A stretch of 64,000 bases of DNA. It comes from Ruminococcus sp. (GTDB lineage: Bacteria; Bacillota; Clostridia; Oscillospirales; Ruminococcaceae). Positions 8,247 to 17,238 of this stretch are shown piece by piece (the stretch's first letter is position 1; each line of letters begins with the position of its first letter). A program made the translations under genes and the position numbers. Where the stretch lies: contig NZ_JAEFAJ010000005.1 in the NCBI RefSeq assembly GCF_016287535.1, positions 1 through 64,000 on the forward strand, in the 5' to 3' direction. Below the pieces are notes generated by a model. That model worked only from the letters and a program-made list of their open reading frames with translations, was not told the origin of the DNA and did not search any database.

Positions 8247-8570
8247 TTATTTGTTACGGATTTTGTGAGTTTGTATCAATAGCAATCGTAGTTGCAGACA
8301 ACTCTGGGCTGTATAATTTATTATAATTATATAGTATGCTCCGTGAATTGTCAATTGATGAATGGTATTATGCAGAGAATATGCCTCCTGCAATATCAGC
8401 GAATAGCTGATCTCGTTCGAATCAGCCGTGAGTGCCGCTTCTTCTATTTTGTGTTGTACCTCGAACTGCTCTTTCATTATGGTGTTCAACGCCTGAAGCT
8501 GCTTTACGGAATCAAGGCTCATGTGTTTTTCGTAGTTGTCAAGGCTTATCCCTTCCCATGGGTTCAACAC
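8247..8570 (-). pseudogene. Remnant of a class I SAM methyltransferase N-terminus
   Basis: The first 35 residues (LNPWEGISLDNYEKHMSLDS...KQLQALNTIMKEQFE) resemble the N-terminus of a clostridial SAM-dependent methyltransferase family whose next segment should be the Gly-rich SAM loop. That loop is absent and the remaining ~70 residues are unrelated-looking. There is no ribosome-binding site; the frame opens at GTG just after a stop. I therefore call it a truncated gene. The family assignment is from memory of the N-terminal motif only. Confidence 0.5.
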
Positions 8571-8595
8571 GAGTTTATTTCATTTGACAGTGTAT

Positions 8596-9169
8596 TTATC
8601 TTGCGGTAAAAAACTGAACCTTTCTTATTTGTTCAGCTCTCAGTTCCCAGAATGTAGCTTGTACGTATCTTCCTTTAATTTCAAAGCCGTTAGCGAAAGG
8701 CTCTATGTCAAAAATACGCTGCCATGATATGAGCTTTACCTCTTGTTTTTTATTATCAGGCAGGCTCTCAAACCATGAAATATCCTTGTCAAATGCCGCT
8801 TCATCTGTTGCACCGCTTAAATACCAGTCGTTAATCACAAAATGCCATGCCTCTTCGTCGGATAAAACAACTTCATTATCGGGAATATCTATCTCAAGGC
8901 AGACCATTCGCTTGCCTCTTCTGACCAAGCCAGTCTTTCTAAGGTCAGGCTTTTTTCTGCTTGAGTCATGGATATACCATGCCCATACAGGATACTCGAC
9001 ATCTTTGGACGGTTTGCCTATTCTTTTTTTCATTTCATTTGCAAGCCAGTTATAGTCTTTTTGAGCTTCAAACATAAATACGTCGCCTTTAATCAGCGTC
9101 AAAACTATAATAACCGTCTTCAATTATCTGAGCATATAGTTCAGCAGGTTGTATTGTCCATAGAATCAT
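8596..9169 (-). pseudogene. DUF3841 family protein, frameshifted
   Basis: Most of the protein is open in one frame (8596-9123), with YNWLANEMKKRIG, YPVWAWY, KKPDLR and WQRIFDIEPF motifs typical of DUF3841. The expected start, MILWTIQPAELYAQIIEDGY, is found immediately upstream in another frame (9169 down to 9092) ending in TAA. A single missing base around 9090 would join them. DUF3841 function is unknown; it occurs sporadically in gut Firmicutes. The C-terminal piece could still be made from an internal start, but it would lack the conserved N-terminus. Confidence 0.75.
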
Positions 9170-9612
9170 AATATATAAGAGCTATCCGCTGCTCCTTTCT
9201 GATAGTTTCCATAATTATACCATATTTGGCAAGCTATTTCAATTAAGTGTCATGATATAATCCAGGTAAAGTCAGAACAGGAACGGTAGGAAACTATATG
9301 CAGAATTCGGCAAATAAGAGAAACAGGCTATTATCACTGGCTCAGGAATCAAGGTAAACCCGGTGCAAGCCGATCTGCAAGTAAAAAAATTCTGGTGAAC
9401 CAGTCATAAAATACTTGACATTGTTGAAAAAACGTGATATTATGAGATTTAGGGATTATATTACATATTGTGCTGCACAGGTTGGGGGGACTGTTTGTTA
9501 TGTTGTAGCAAATGATATAACAGTGGCATATGTAAAAAATATGCTTAATGATACGCTCTTGAGATTATTATATCCCAGGGGCGTATTTTGATTTTTTTGA
9601 AAGGAGGAAAAA
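9170..9612 (+). other. 443-bp gap: possible structured RNA and promoter
   Basis: No convincing coding sequence. Between about 9260 and 9410 the plus strand has several short complementary segments (for example CCCGGTG/CAAGCCG and TCTGGTGAACCAG) that suggest a folded RNA, but I could not match it to a riboswitch class. It is followed by a perfect promoter (9415-9443) and an untranslated leader into the small lipoprotein frame at 9613. Confidence 0.35.
9415..9443 (+). promoter_or_regulatory. Consensus sigma-A promoter upstream of the RTX locus
   Basis: TTGACA (9415-9420), 17-nt spacer, TATTAT (9438-9443). The first downstream frames are the decayed lipoprotein gene (9613) and then the RTX gene (10135), so this is the likely promoter of the RTX message. 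Confidence 0.7.
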
Positions 9613-9726
9613 ATGAAAAAACTGATAATTTTATTTGTTGCAATTATCACGGCTGTGGTATGTCTCGGATCATGCGCCATAACAGCAACGCAAGGCAAGA
9701 AACAAGCAGTTCTCAATCACTGGTAA
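9613..9726 (+). CDS. Short lipoprotein signal peptide frame (37 aa), 5' piece of a decayed gene
   Basis: A strong AAGGAGG site precedes an ATG and 37 codons that encode a lipoprotein signal peptide (MKKLIILFVAIITAVVCLGSC, lipobox LGSC) and 16 further residues before TAA. Sequence continuing downstream (to 10115) is the decayed remainder. As it stands it could only yield a tiny lipopeptide. Confidence 0.45.
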   Translation: MKKLIILFVAIITAVVCLGSCAITATQGKKQAVLNHW

Positions 9727-10115
9727 TAAGAGCTTGCGGCAGAGTGACTTCCCGCAAACACTGAAGAGCTGATGTATACTTTAAGTGAGGACTTGGTAGA
9801 GTTCTGACATAATTTTCGTGAATAAAGGAATACTTCAACTCAGATCAGTTGAAAGAATTTGCTGTTAAATATGCTAAATGACTTTATGAGCATGAATTAG
9901 ATGGTGTGCATAGAATTAATATAATAAAGGATTATGATGTTACCAAGATAACATATGGCGAAATCGCGGATATATATGATACTGATTCTTATTTGGAATT
10001 TTATGATTTTTCGTTTTACTCTTTCAAAAACTTATTACATGGTGAACATTTAGATGGAAATCGTGCACAAATGAATATTCTATTGAAGAATATTTTTCTT
10101 AATAAAACCGATTAA
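9727..10115 (+). pseudogene. Remainder of the decayed lipoprotein gene
   Basis: The frame ending at 10115 reads IKEYFNSDQLKEFAVKYAK, then TGA, then LYEHELDGVHRINIIKDYD and on through KITYGEIADIYDTDSY to FLNKTD. It is interrupted by at least two stops and lies in a different frame from the signal peptide at 9613. The intact ancestor was probably a lipoprotein of ~150-170 aa. The gene ends 19 bp before the RTX start, so it was probably in the same operon. I do not recognise the family. Confidence 0.55.
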
Positions 10116-10134
10116 ATTTAAGGAGAAAATAAAA

Positions 10135-13100
10135 ATGGTTTTAAATGGTAAATATGTAGAAAAGCTCACTGATGAAGAGCTTTGTATGATCGAGCAGCTT
10201 ACATATCTTGATGAAATGGTAGCTGAAAAGGCAGGAATTAATGATTCTTTTTCAAAAGTAAACAGTCAGCATAATGGAAAAACTATTTCAGAAATCCTTA
10301 GTATTTTTGATGACGCAGCTATTGTTCGGTTAATGGCATATCACGAATCAATATGCGATGCGGAAATAAGCGGCGTGGAATGGGCGAAGATAATTAATTA
10401 TCTTAAAGACCCTAACCACAGGATATCACACCTTGTTCTCCGTGATGTTATGGAGAACCATAACTTATACAGGGCTGCATACTTTGACTCAGAAAAAGGT
10501 AAATATGTTGATATCGGACAGTACAGAGAAGGGCACCCTTATGAGGAAATAAAAGAAGAAAATCTGGTAAGGATTCCCCTCGCGCTGACTTTTACTGATG
10601 ATTCAAATACTGCCGATTCAAATAAAGAAGCGATCATAGTTTACAAAGGCACCACCGGTCCTGATGAATGGGCTGATAATGTTGAAGCTGCGTCCGCTGT
10701 GTCGACCGACTCGCAGGAACGAGCTTTGTCCTATGCTAAAAGGATCGACAATCTCTTTGGCAGTAATATCACAGTTGTAGGCCATGCAAACGGCGGAAAC
10801 AAGGCAATGTATGCAACAATTTTCTGCAATGATATCAAACGCTGTGTAAGCTTTGACGGTCAAGGCTTTTCCAAGGAGTTTATAAATGATCATCGTGAGG
10901 AGATCGAGAAACGCTCAAAGCTGATCATTAACTATTCTCTGGAAACTGATGTTTATCACGGGCTTCTTAATCAGCTTCCGGGTGCAAAACAGATCTATAC
11001 CAAAGGATACGGTATAGGTGAAATGGCAGAAAATATGGCGCCCAATAGCTTCTTTTCACAAGATAATGAGGATTATTATAAGCTGGTAACAGGTGCAAAT
11101 TCTGATTTGTACCAATTTTTACATTTCTCTATTTCTCAGGATGATGATTTTGATGAAAGAACCGATAAATCGATCAATAGTATTGAAGTTGCAAAGGTTC
11201 TGTATGATATGTATCCTAAGGGCAAAGGCTCATTCGATGAGTATTGCAGCGAAAATTGTTATAGTATAGAAAAGTTCGATAATTACAACATAAATGACAT
11301 CATAATCCCAGGATTAGAGAAGTTATATTATACATACAATGATTACTTTGACGATTTTATTGAGTTCCTTGATGGAATATCAAACCAGAATTTTAAAAGC
11401 TGTCAAAAATATCAGGATAAACTTTATAATCTCAAGGATGAAGACGGTAACTATATTAATTTTGAGCCTGATATACTTAAAGTTTATACAGATCTTATAT
11501 GTGCTGAAGACGTTACCAGAGGTTATGAAGGTGTTGCTTTTCACGCAAAGATCGCTGACTGGCTGTGTAACCACATTACTGAATGGGAACACAGAGGATC
11601 ATATAAAAATAAAGACTGGGAAGAGAAAAAAAAGGTCTTAAATAAAAATGCAGGGCTTTTAAATTCTCTTAGTAACTGGTGCAGTCAATACATTACAAAC
11701 GATCTTATAGGTACCGCTTTATGTTGTGGAAGAGATTCAACTGCAGAGCTGTTTTCTTTAATGTATGAGAAATATGGTGACGAATTCTATGACTTTATAA
11801 GACCTTATACAAAATTTGAATACAATGATGATAATTATATACCGGCATTTGCCTCTGTCAAAGAAAAAGCTTCAATAACAAAGGTTAAGGGGTTATCGGA
11901 TTATTTAGTTAACGCTTGTAAAAAAGACAAAAAACTTAATAATTTCCTTGCATACTTTATGGAAAACGGTTTTGTTGACGAAAATAATGATGGAAAGCTT
12001 AAGGAATCCATATTTGGAATCCATTTAAACCTTGATTATAATAAAATCGTTGAAAATTTAATCGATATGTACCCGGATATTTCAACGGATGAAGTAAGAA
12101 AAGCCCATTTAGCCTTGGAGGTTATGAAATCTACAGAAGATATAAAAAATGAAGAAGTAAGAACACAAGCTATTATGTTTTCAATTCTTCAGAACCGCGA
12201 TTATTTTAAACCCATAACAGATATTGGTATAGATAATATAACAGAATTAGGAGAAAACATTTTTATATCTTCTTTTGAAAATGAAATATTAACGGATCAT
12301 TTTAATGAATTAGCAAACCTTATCGGACATATAGCCTTCTATGCAAAAACGCATGACCTTACCCTAACGGACATATATAATTTTACGAGTGATCTGATGC
12401 ACCATGGCATTAATTTTGATATGATCATGAATGTTGTAACAATTGGCGTATTGGGTGGAATAGTTTTTACTGTTGATAAGCTGGTTTTAGGAGGAGCAAT
12501 TTCTAAAGCAGTATTTGATAATGCATTAGAACTGATTTGTAACTTAAAAATTGCAAGTGATGACATATATTATACATTGCTGAAAGAAAGCTTTGATGAT
12601 CCGATAATCAAGGATATTGCTATGTTTGCAAACAGAAATCCGCTTATTCGCGATGATTTGAAAGCATATAAAAACAATAATATACTTGGATCAAGTAATG
12701 ATGAAATAGTAAGAGAGTATTTGTGGAATAATTCTCATGGTGATATAAAAGATATTTCTGACGATGTAGGAACAAAATTAAGAGAATATAATGAGTATAA
12801 GTCTTTTATAACAGATGTTTTAGCCCGTCATGGCTATCATCTTGTTTTAGGAAATAAGTACGGCGAGTTTATCTCATATGATCATAATACAAACAAGGAT
12901 CTCTATTTTGGTTATGCTTCTGGAGCTGATGAAATAAATTCCAATGATGATAGAAAGGTTATTATCCTTGGCGGAACAGGCGACGATACTATATACTTCA
13001 CAGGCTCAAAACTGCGCGACGATATCTCTCTTTCACAGGTCTGGGGCGGTATGGGAGATGATACCATAACTCTTATTGATGAAAATGCAGTTGTTCACGG

Positions 13101-16011
13101 TGACTACAAAAAGGAAGATATAGGAGGTGACGATACCGTTTACGGCAGCAAAGGCGATGACAGGATCTACGGAGACGGCGGTTGGGATTCCCTGTATGGA
13201 AACGCCGGAGACGATAAATTGTATGGAAACGGCGATAACGACACCTTATCCGGAGGAACCGGAAGAGATGAGATGTACGGCGAGCTTGGCAACGACACAT
13301 ATAAGTTTTACAAGCTGGACGGTCATGATTACATTAAGGATTCATCAGGTCATAATCTGATCAATTTTGCTGATACAGATATTTCAAACATATCAATAGA
13401 AATCTCTAAAGGCTCTGTACATAATCTCGTATTTACTGTTAAATCAACAGGTTCGACTTTGACTATCCGTGATTATGATAAAACTTCTGCAAATTTTGCA
13501 ATCAATTTCGGTGATCAGAACGAGATATACTCTGCTGAAAAATCCAAAGACGGCAAATACTCGCTGAAAAAGATGAAGGGAACCAAAGATAGCTGGCTTG
13601 GTGTTCGCAGTTCTGCTTCAAGTTACATTACTTCCTATAAAGGAGATATCGTAGGTAAGGCTGTTAAAGAGCATGAAGAAGCTACCAAAGCACAGCCGCC
13701 TCGTGATCCGCTCATAATCAATTTCAGCAATGATGAGGATAATAACGGACTTGTCGGAATAGAGAACGGTGTATATTTTGATCTTGATAATAATGGTGTA
13801 GCAGAGAAAACTGCCTGGATAGATTCAAATAAAGGCTTCCTGGCTCTTGACAGGGACGGTGACGGAAAGATCACGAACGGCGGAGAGCTCTTCGGCGATC
13901 AGGTAACGCTGGCAAGCGGAGAAACCTCCACATCTGGATTTGAAGCACTTGCAGAGCTTGATGATAATGTTGATGAAGCAACAGGAGCTGTCGGTGACGG
14001 AGTGATCGACAAGAACGACAGTCTGTTTGATCAGCTCAGAGTCTGGATAGATGAAAAGCGCAATGGTGTATCAGAGGAAGGTGAACTGAAGACTCTCTCT
14101 GAGCTTGGTATAGCTTCGATAAGCTTGAATACTGAAAACAAAGGCTTTGTTGATACTGATACCAAAACCTCGATAACCGAAACAACTGAAGTCAGACTTA
14201 ATAACGGTAAAACTCTTGATATAAGCGAGCACTGGTTTGAGGTACATACTTTTGATACTCAGGAGGTCAATGTAAACGGTGAAAGCATTAACAGCGCGTT
14301 TACATTCGGCAATCTTCCAAGTATTGAAAGATTCATAGATGACAGCGAAACAAACGAGGCAAAGCAATTATATGATCGCTTTATCAATTCGGGCGACTAT
14401 GTTGAAAAAAGGATTCTTGCCAAAAAGATACTTTATGTATTATCGGGAGCAGACAAGATAGATGCTGCTTCAAGAGGAAGCAATATAGATGCCCGTGATC
14501 TTCATGTTATTGAAACTATAATGGGAATAACTTCATTTGTAGGAGTTGACGGCGCAAATCCCAATTCAAAAGCAGCATCGATCCTTAATGAGCTGAGTAA
14601 TGAATTTGAAGAATATTACTTCAATTTGCTCAACTCCGGCACATCAGCTTTTTCGTATGTTGATCTCCTTGATGAGATTACGGATGAAGACGGTAATAGC
14701 ATACTGGATACATCAGGTTTGGATGAAGCATTGTATGATTCATTTGCAAATGATAAGGAAAAAAACGATATCATAAGCAGCATATGCTCTTACTTAAAGC
14801 TTTATGATGACAAAAACGGTACGGAATATTTAACTGCATTCAAAGAAAAGTATTCTGAAAATACCGCCGATTTTGAAATAATGTCAGGTGTAAGGATCAT
14901 CCTGGGTAACGAAAATGATAATGTTTTAAGCGGAACAGCTAAAAATGAGATCCTTGACGGCGGAGCAGGAAACGATACTCTTAACGGAGGAAACGGAGAT
15001 GATACATATATCTATGGCAAGGGCTATGGAAATGATGTCATAACCGATAATAACGGAAAGAACAGAATAAAGTTGGTAGGATTAAAGCCTGAGGATATGT
15101 ATGTAAGGTATACCGTAGGAAATAAAGAAGCGATCCTTACAATAGCCGAAACAGGTGAAACGCTGACGATCAGTTCGTTCAATAACGGATATTACAGAAA
15201 CTTCACGCTTGAATTCGATGACGGAAAGGTACTGGCACTGAACGAAGCAGGAAGTCCGTTCCTTAATGTAATGGGAACAGACGGAGAAGATAAAATATCG
15301 CCGTTCTATGAAAATAGTATAACCTACGGACTGGAAGGTGATGATACTCTCAACGGAACAGGCGGAGCAGATATACTTGACGGCGGAGCCGGAAACGATC
15401 AGCTGTACGGAGCTAACGGAGATGATACATATATCTATGGCAAGGGCTATGGAAATGATGTCATAACCGACAATAACGGAAAGAACAGAATAAAGTTGGT
15501 AGGATTAAAGCCTGAGGATATGTATGTAAGGTATACCGTAGGAAATAAAGAAGCGATCCTTACAATAGCCGAAACAGGTGAAACGCTGACGATCACCTCA
15601 TTCAACAACGGATATTACAGGAACTTTACGCTTGAATTCGATGACGGAAAAGTTCTGGCACATATCAACTACGATACAGCAGAAATCGTTGTTGACGTTG
15701 ATGAAACCGAAGCAGCAGTAACAGTTGAGCAGACAAATGCTGAATATCTCAGCGCCCTTTATACAGATGATGTATTCACGGGCGAGCTCACAGCTGACTG
15801 CGCTGTTATCGCAGAGGTAACGGACAGCGTAAGCATCGGAGACAAAAGCAATGAAATTGCTGATATGGCAAATATCCAGGCAATGATACTTGCAGAAAAT
15901 ATGTCGGCATTCAGCAACGAAAGCCAGATATCCAGCGGTATAAATATCAGTGATATCATATCAGATTCTTCAGCACTTGACCAGCTCCTTATAAACTCAT
16001 CTATGCAGTAA
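10135..16011 (+). CDS. Large RTX (calcium-binding repeat) protein with lipase-like N-terminal domain
   Basis: 1,958 aa, no signal peptide. Residues ~130-330 resemble an Mbeg1-like (DUF2974) alpha/beta-hydrolase: ...GTTGPDEWADN...VVGHANGGNKAMY. The nucleophile elbow expected as GHSxGG is GHANGG, with Ala218 in place of Ser. A long helical part (330-930) follows. Then come RTX nonapeptides GGxGDD at ~945-1060, an EF-hand-like Ca segment (FDLDNNG...LDRDGDGKITNGGELFG, ~1215-1255), and two further RTX blocks (~1595-1640 and ~1725-1770), each followed by the same ~80-residue unit. The acidic, Ser-rich end (ISDIISDSSALDQLLINSSM) looks like an uncleaved type I secretion signal. The HlyB/HlyD-type exporter at 29.3-32.6 kb is the likely transporter. 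Start set by AAGGAG. Confidence 0.88.
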   Translation: MVLNGKYVEKLTDEELCMIEQLTYLDEMVAEKAGINDSFSKVNSQHNGKTISEILSIFDDAAIVRLMAYHESICDAEISGVEWAKIINYLKDPNHRISHLVLRDVMENHNLYRAAYFDSEKGKYVDIGQYREGHPYEEIKEENLVRIPLALTFTDDSNTADSNKEAIIVYKGTTGPDEWADNVEAASAVSTDSQERALSYAKRIDNLFGSNITVVGHANGGNKAMYATIFCNDIKRCVSFDGQGFSKEFINDHREEIEKRSKLIINYSLETDVYHGLLNQLPGAKQIYTKGYGIGEMAENMAPNSFFSQDNEDYYKLVTGANSDLYQFLHFSISQDDDFDERTDKSINSIEVAKVLYDMYPKGKGSFDEYCSENCYSIEKFDNYNINDIIIPGLEKLYYTYNDYFDDFIEFLDGISNQNFKSCQKYQDKLYNLKDEDGNYINFEPDILKVYTDLICAEDVTRGYEGVAFHAKIADWLCNHITEWEHRGSYKNKDWEEKKKVLNKNAGLLNSLSNWCSQYITNDLIGTALCCGRDSTAELFSLMYEKYGDEFYDFIRPYTKFEYNDDNYIPAFASVKEKASITKVKGLSDYLVNACKKDKKLNNFLAYFMENGFVDENNDGKLKESIFGIHLNLDYNKIVENLIDMYPDISTDEVRKAHLALEVMKSTEDIKNEEVRTQAIMFSILQNRDYFKPITDIGIDNITELGENIFISSFENEILTDHFNELANLIGHIAFYAKTHDLTLTDIYNFTSDLMHHGINFDMIMNVVTIGVLGGIVFTVDKLVLGGAISKAVFDNALELICNLKIASDDIYYTLLKESFDDPIIKDIAMFANRNPLIRDDLKAYKNNNILGSSNDEIVREYLWNNSHGDIKDISDDVGTKLREYNEYKSFITDVLARHGYHLVLGNKYGEFISYDHNTNKDLYFGYASGADEINSNDDRKVIILGGTGDDTIYFTGSKLRDDISLSQVWGGMGDDTITLIDENAVVHGDYKKEDIGGDDTVYGSKGDDRIYGDGGWDSLYGNAGDDKLYGNGDNDTLSGGTGRDEMYGELGNDTYKFYKLDGHDYIKDSSGHNLINFADTDISNISIEISKGSVHNLVFTVKSTGSTLTIRDYDKTSANFAINFGDQNEIYSAEKSKDGKYSLKKMKGTKDSWLGVRSSASSYITSYKGDIVGKAVKEHEEATKAQPPRDPLIINFSNDEDNNGLVGIENGVYFDLDNNGVAEKTAWIDSNKGFLALDRDGDGKITNGGELFGDQVTLASGETSTSGFEALAELDDNVDEATGAVGDGVIDKNDSLFDQLRVWIDEKRNGVSEEGELKTLSELGIASISLNTENKGFVDTDTKTSITETTEVRLNNGKTLDISEHWFEVHTFDTQEVNVNGESINSAFTFGNLPSIERFIDDSETNEAKQLYDRFINSGDYVEKRILAKKILYVLSGADKIDAASRGSNIDARDLHVIETIMGITSFVGVDGANPNSKAASILNELSNEFEEYYFNLLNSGTSAFSYVDLLDEITDEDGNSILDTSGLDEALYDSFANDKEKNDIISSICSYLKLYDDKNGTEYLTAFKEKYSENTADFEIMSGVRIILGNENDNVLSGTAKNEILDGGAGNDTLNGGNGDDTYIYGKGYGNDVITDNNGKNRIKLVGLKPEDMYVRYTVGNKEAILTIAETGETLTISSFNNGYYRNFTLEFDDGKVLALNEAGSPFLNVMGTDGEDKISPFYENSITYGLEGDDTLNGTGGADILDGGAGNDQLYGANGDDTYIYGKGYGNDVITDNNGKNRIKLVGLKPEDMYVRYTVGNKEAILTIAETGETLTITSFNNGYYRNFTLEFDDGKVLAHINYDTAEIVVDVDETEAAVTVEQTNAEYLSALYTDDVFTGELTADCAVIAEVTDSVSIGDKSNEIADMANIQAMILAENMSAFSNESQISSGINISDIISDSSALDQLLINSSMQ
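14992..15237 (+). repeat. RTX gene internal repeat, copy 1
   Basis: About 246 bp encoding NGDDTYIYGKGYGNDVITDN through FDDGKVLA. It is nearly identical to copy 2, 423 bp downstream (141 codons), with most differences at silent sites. This indicates a recent in-frame duplication. Confidence 0.85.
15415..15660 (+). repeat. RTX gene internal repeat, copy 2
   Basis: Second copy of the 246-bp unit. The main amino-acid change is Ser to Thr in TIxSFNNG. Confidence 0.85.
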
Positions 16012-16980
16012 GAAGGTTTTATATTAATATGAAATCAACCTAAATTAAGATTATCAGTTTAAAGAAAGACATATTATTATTTAAAATCAACTCATCAAAA
16101 CCTTCCGTTGAACGGTAATGTCATTAATCTAACCGAATACGTGAAAAATCAGGAGTATGTTTGGGATAAGCTGACATACTCCTGATACATTTTATCTGAA
16201 AAAGATATTGACTTACTTTTAAAATTATGATACCTGTAATTGAAGCAATGGCAGAATGGTAAGGAGTTTTTCTATCAGCAACACTACCATATCTGACAGG
16301 ACACTTATTTTTTGCTGTCAGCTCTTCCAAAATTGAAGGATTTGCGTAAGCAGGGCAATAGTCCTTTGCCGTCATCGGGCTTTTTGAAGTGAAGAACCGA
16401 AATAATAGCGTCTCCTGCTCTTGTCTGAGCCTGATTGAACACATGACAGCAGATAGAAGTCATCGTTTATTGCGATATTATTCGTTTACACAGAATTTGT
16501 GATCGACTATGCAGACCTTGCAATTTCATTCCTTCAGTGATATAATATAAGAAATATCTTTATTTGATAAGTCTGATTTCTTACACTTTCAAAAAGTCAT
16601 CAGTTTCAAATCCGACCACATTGTATTCGTAATCTGGGATGTAATTTTAATTCATTAATCACGGTTTACTTTTTTATGCCTACATTCTTATCAGCAGTCA
16701 CAGCTTGCTTCAGATTCTCACAGAAGATCCCGTAAACAGCAATTCAGAAGTATTGTACATCTACTTTTAAAAATTGATTCTGTATCCCGGTATAATTATA
16801 TCGACTTATAACTCCCCCATTCACTGTCATCACAATATCCGGATATGTAATCCTGCGGAAATAGATCCATAATGAGCAATGACATTGTCAAAGGCGGTAC
16901 CGGTGCAAAAGTGAAAGAGACTCAGGAAGCAGACATAATAAATAATGATATGAATATGATAGGAAATGTAGGGCTGAGAT
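16012..16980. other. 969-bp gap with no confident gene
   Basis: Downstream of the RTX stop a GAAGGTTTT/AAAACCTTC pair could fold over ~90 nt. A stem-loop lies at 16148-16186. A 106-codon minus-strand frame (16124-16444; contains KDYCPAYANPSILEELTAKN) has no ribosome site and I do not recognise it; it may be a remnant. The rest (16445-16980) is AT-rich with no sustained coding signal. An open plus-strand stretch from 16871 runs into the epimerase start in another frame. Confidence 0.4.
16148..16186 (-). terminator. Stem-loop, possible terminator
   Basis: Perfect 13-bp stem ATCAGGAGTATGT/ACATACTCCTGAT with a 13-nt loop. On the minus strand it is followed by TTTTTC; on the plus strand by ACATTTT. 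It may end the RTX transcript or a lost minus-strand gene. Confidence 0.5.
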
Positions 16981-17238
16981 ATGAAGAATATCTTGATAAC
17001 AGGTGCCGGATCTTATATTGGTACTTCATTTGAAAAATACTTAAAGCAGTGGCCTGACAAGTATCAGGCAGACACACTGGACATGATCAGTGATAACTGG
17101 ATGAAGTATGACTTTTCCGGCTATGATTCGGTGTATCATGTTGCTGGTATTGCTCATTCCGATAAGGGAAAAATCAGCAAAAAAAAGCGGGACTCTATTA
17201 TGAAGTTAACACAAAGCTTGCAATCAAAACTGCTTTGA
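16981..17238 (+). pseudogene. NAD-dependent epimerase/dehydratase, N-terminal part before a frameshift
   Basis: Encodes the Rossmann start of a short-chain-type sugar epimerase: ILITGAGSYIGTSFEKYL, then YDSVYHVAGIAHSDKGK. In the family this is followed by a YYxVN segment. Here the frame breaks in a run of eight A residues (17179-17186). Adding one A would give SKKKAGLYYEVNTKLAIKTA and join the frame that starts the next entry. Probable role: nucleotide-sugar 4-epimerase/dehydratase in exopolysaccharide or glycan synthesis. It could be a real mutation, a slippery phase-variable tract, or a sequencing error. Confidence 0.7.

Noticed and set aside
9330-9412. Cobalamin-type riboswitch
   Set aside because: A few bases resemble CCGGTG...CCG but the conserved core box and downstream B12-related gene are missing.
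16124-16444. 106-codon minus-strand frame in the 16-17 kb gap
   Set aside because: No ribosome-binding site, overlaps a stem-loop and not recognised; left as a possible remnant rather than a gene.
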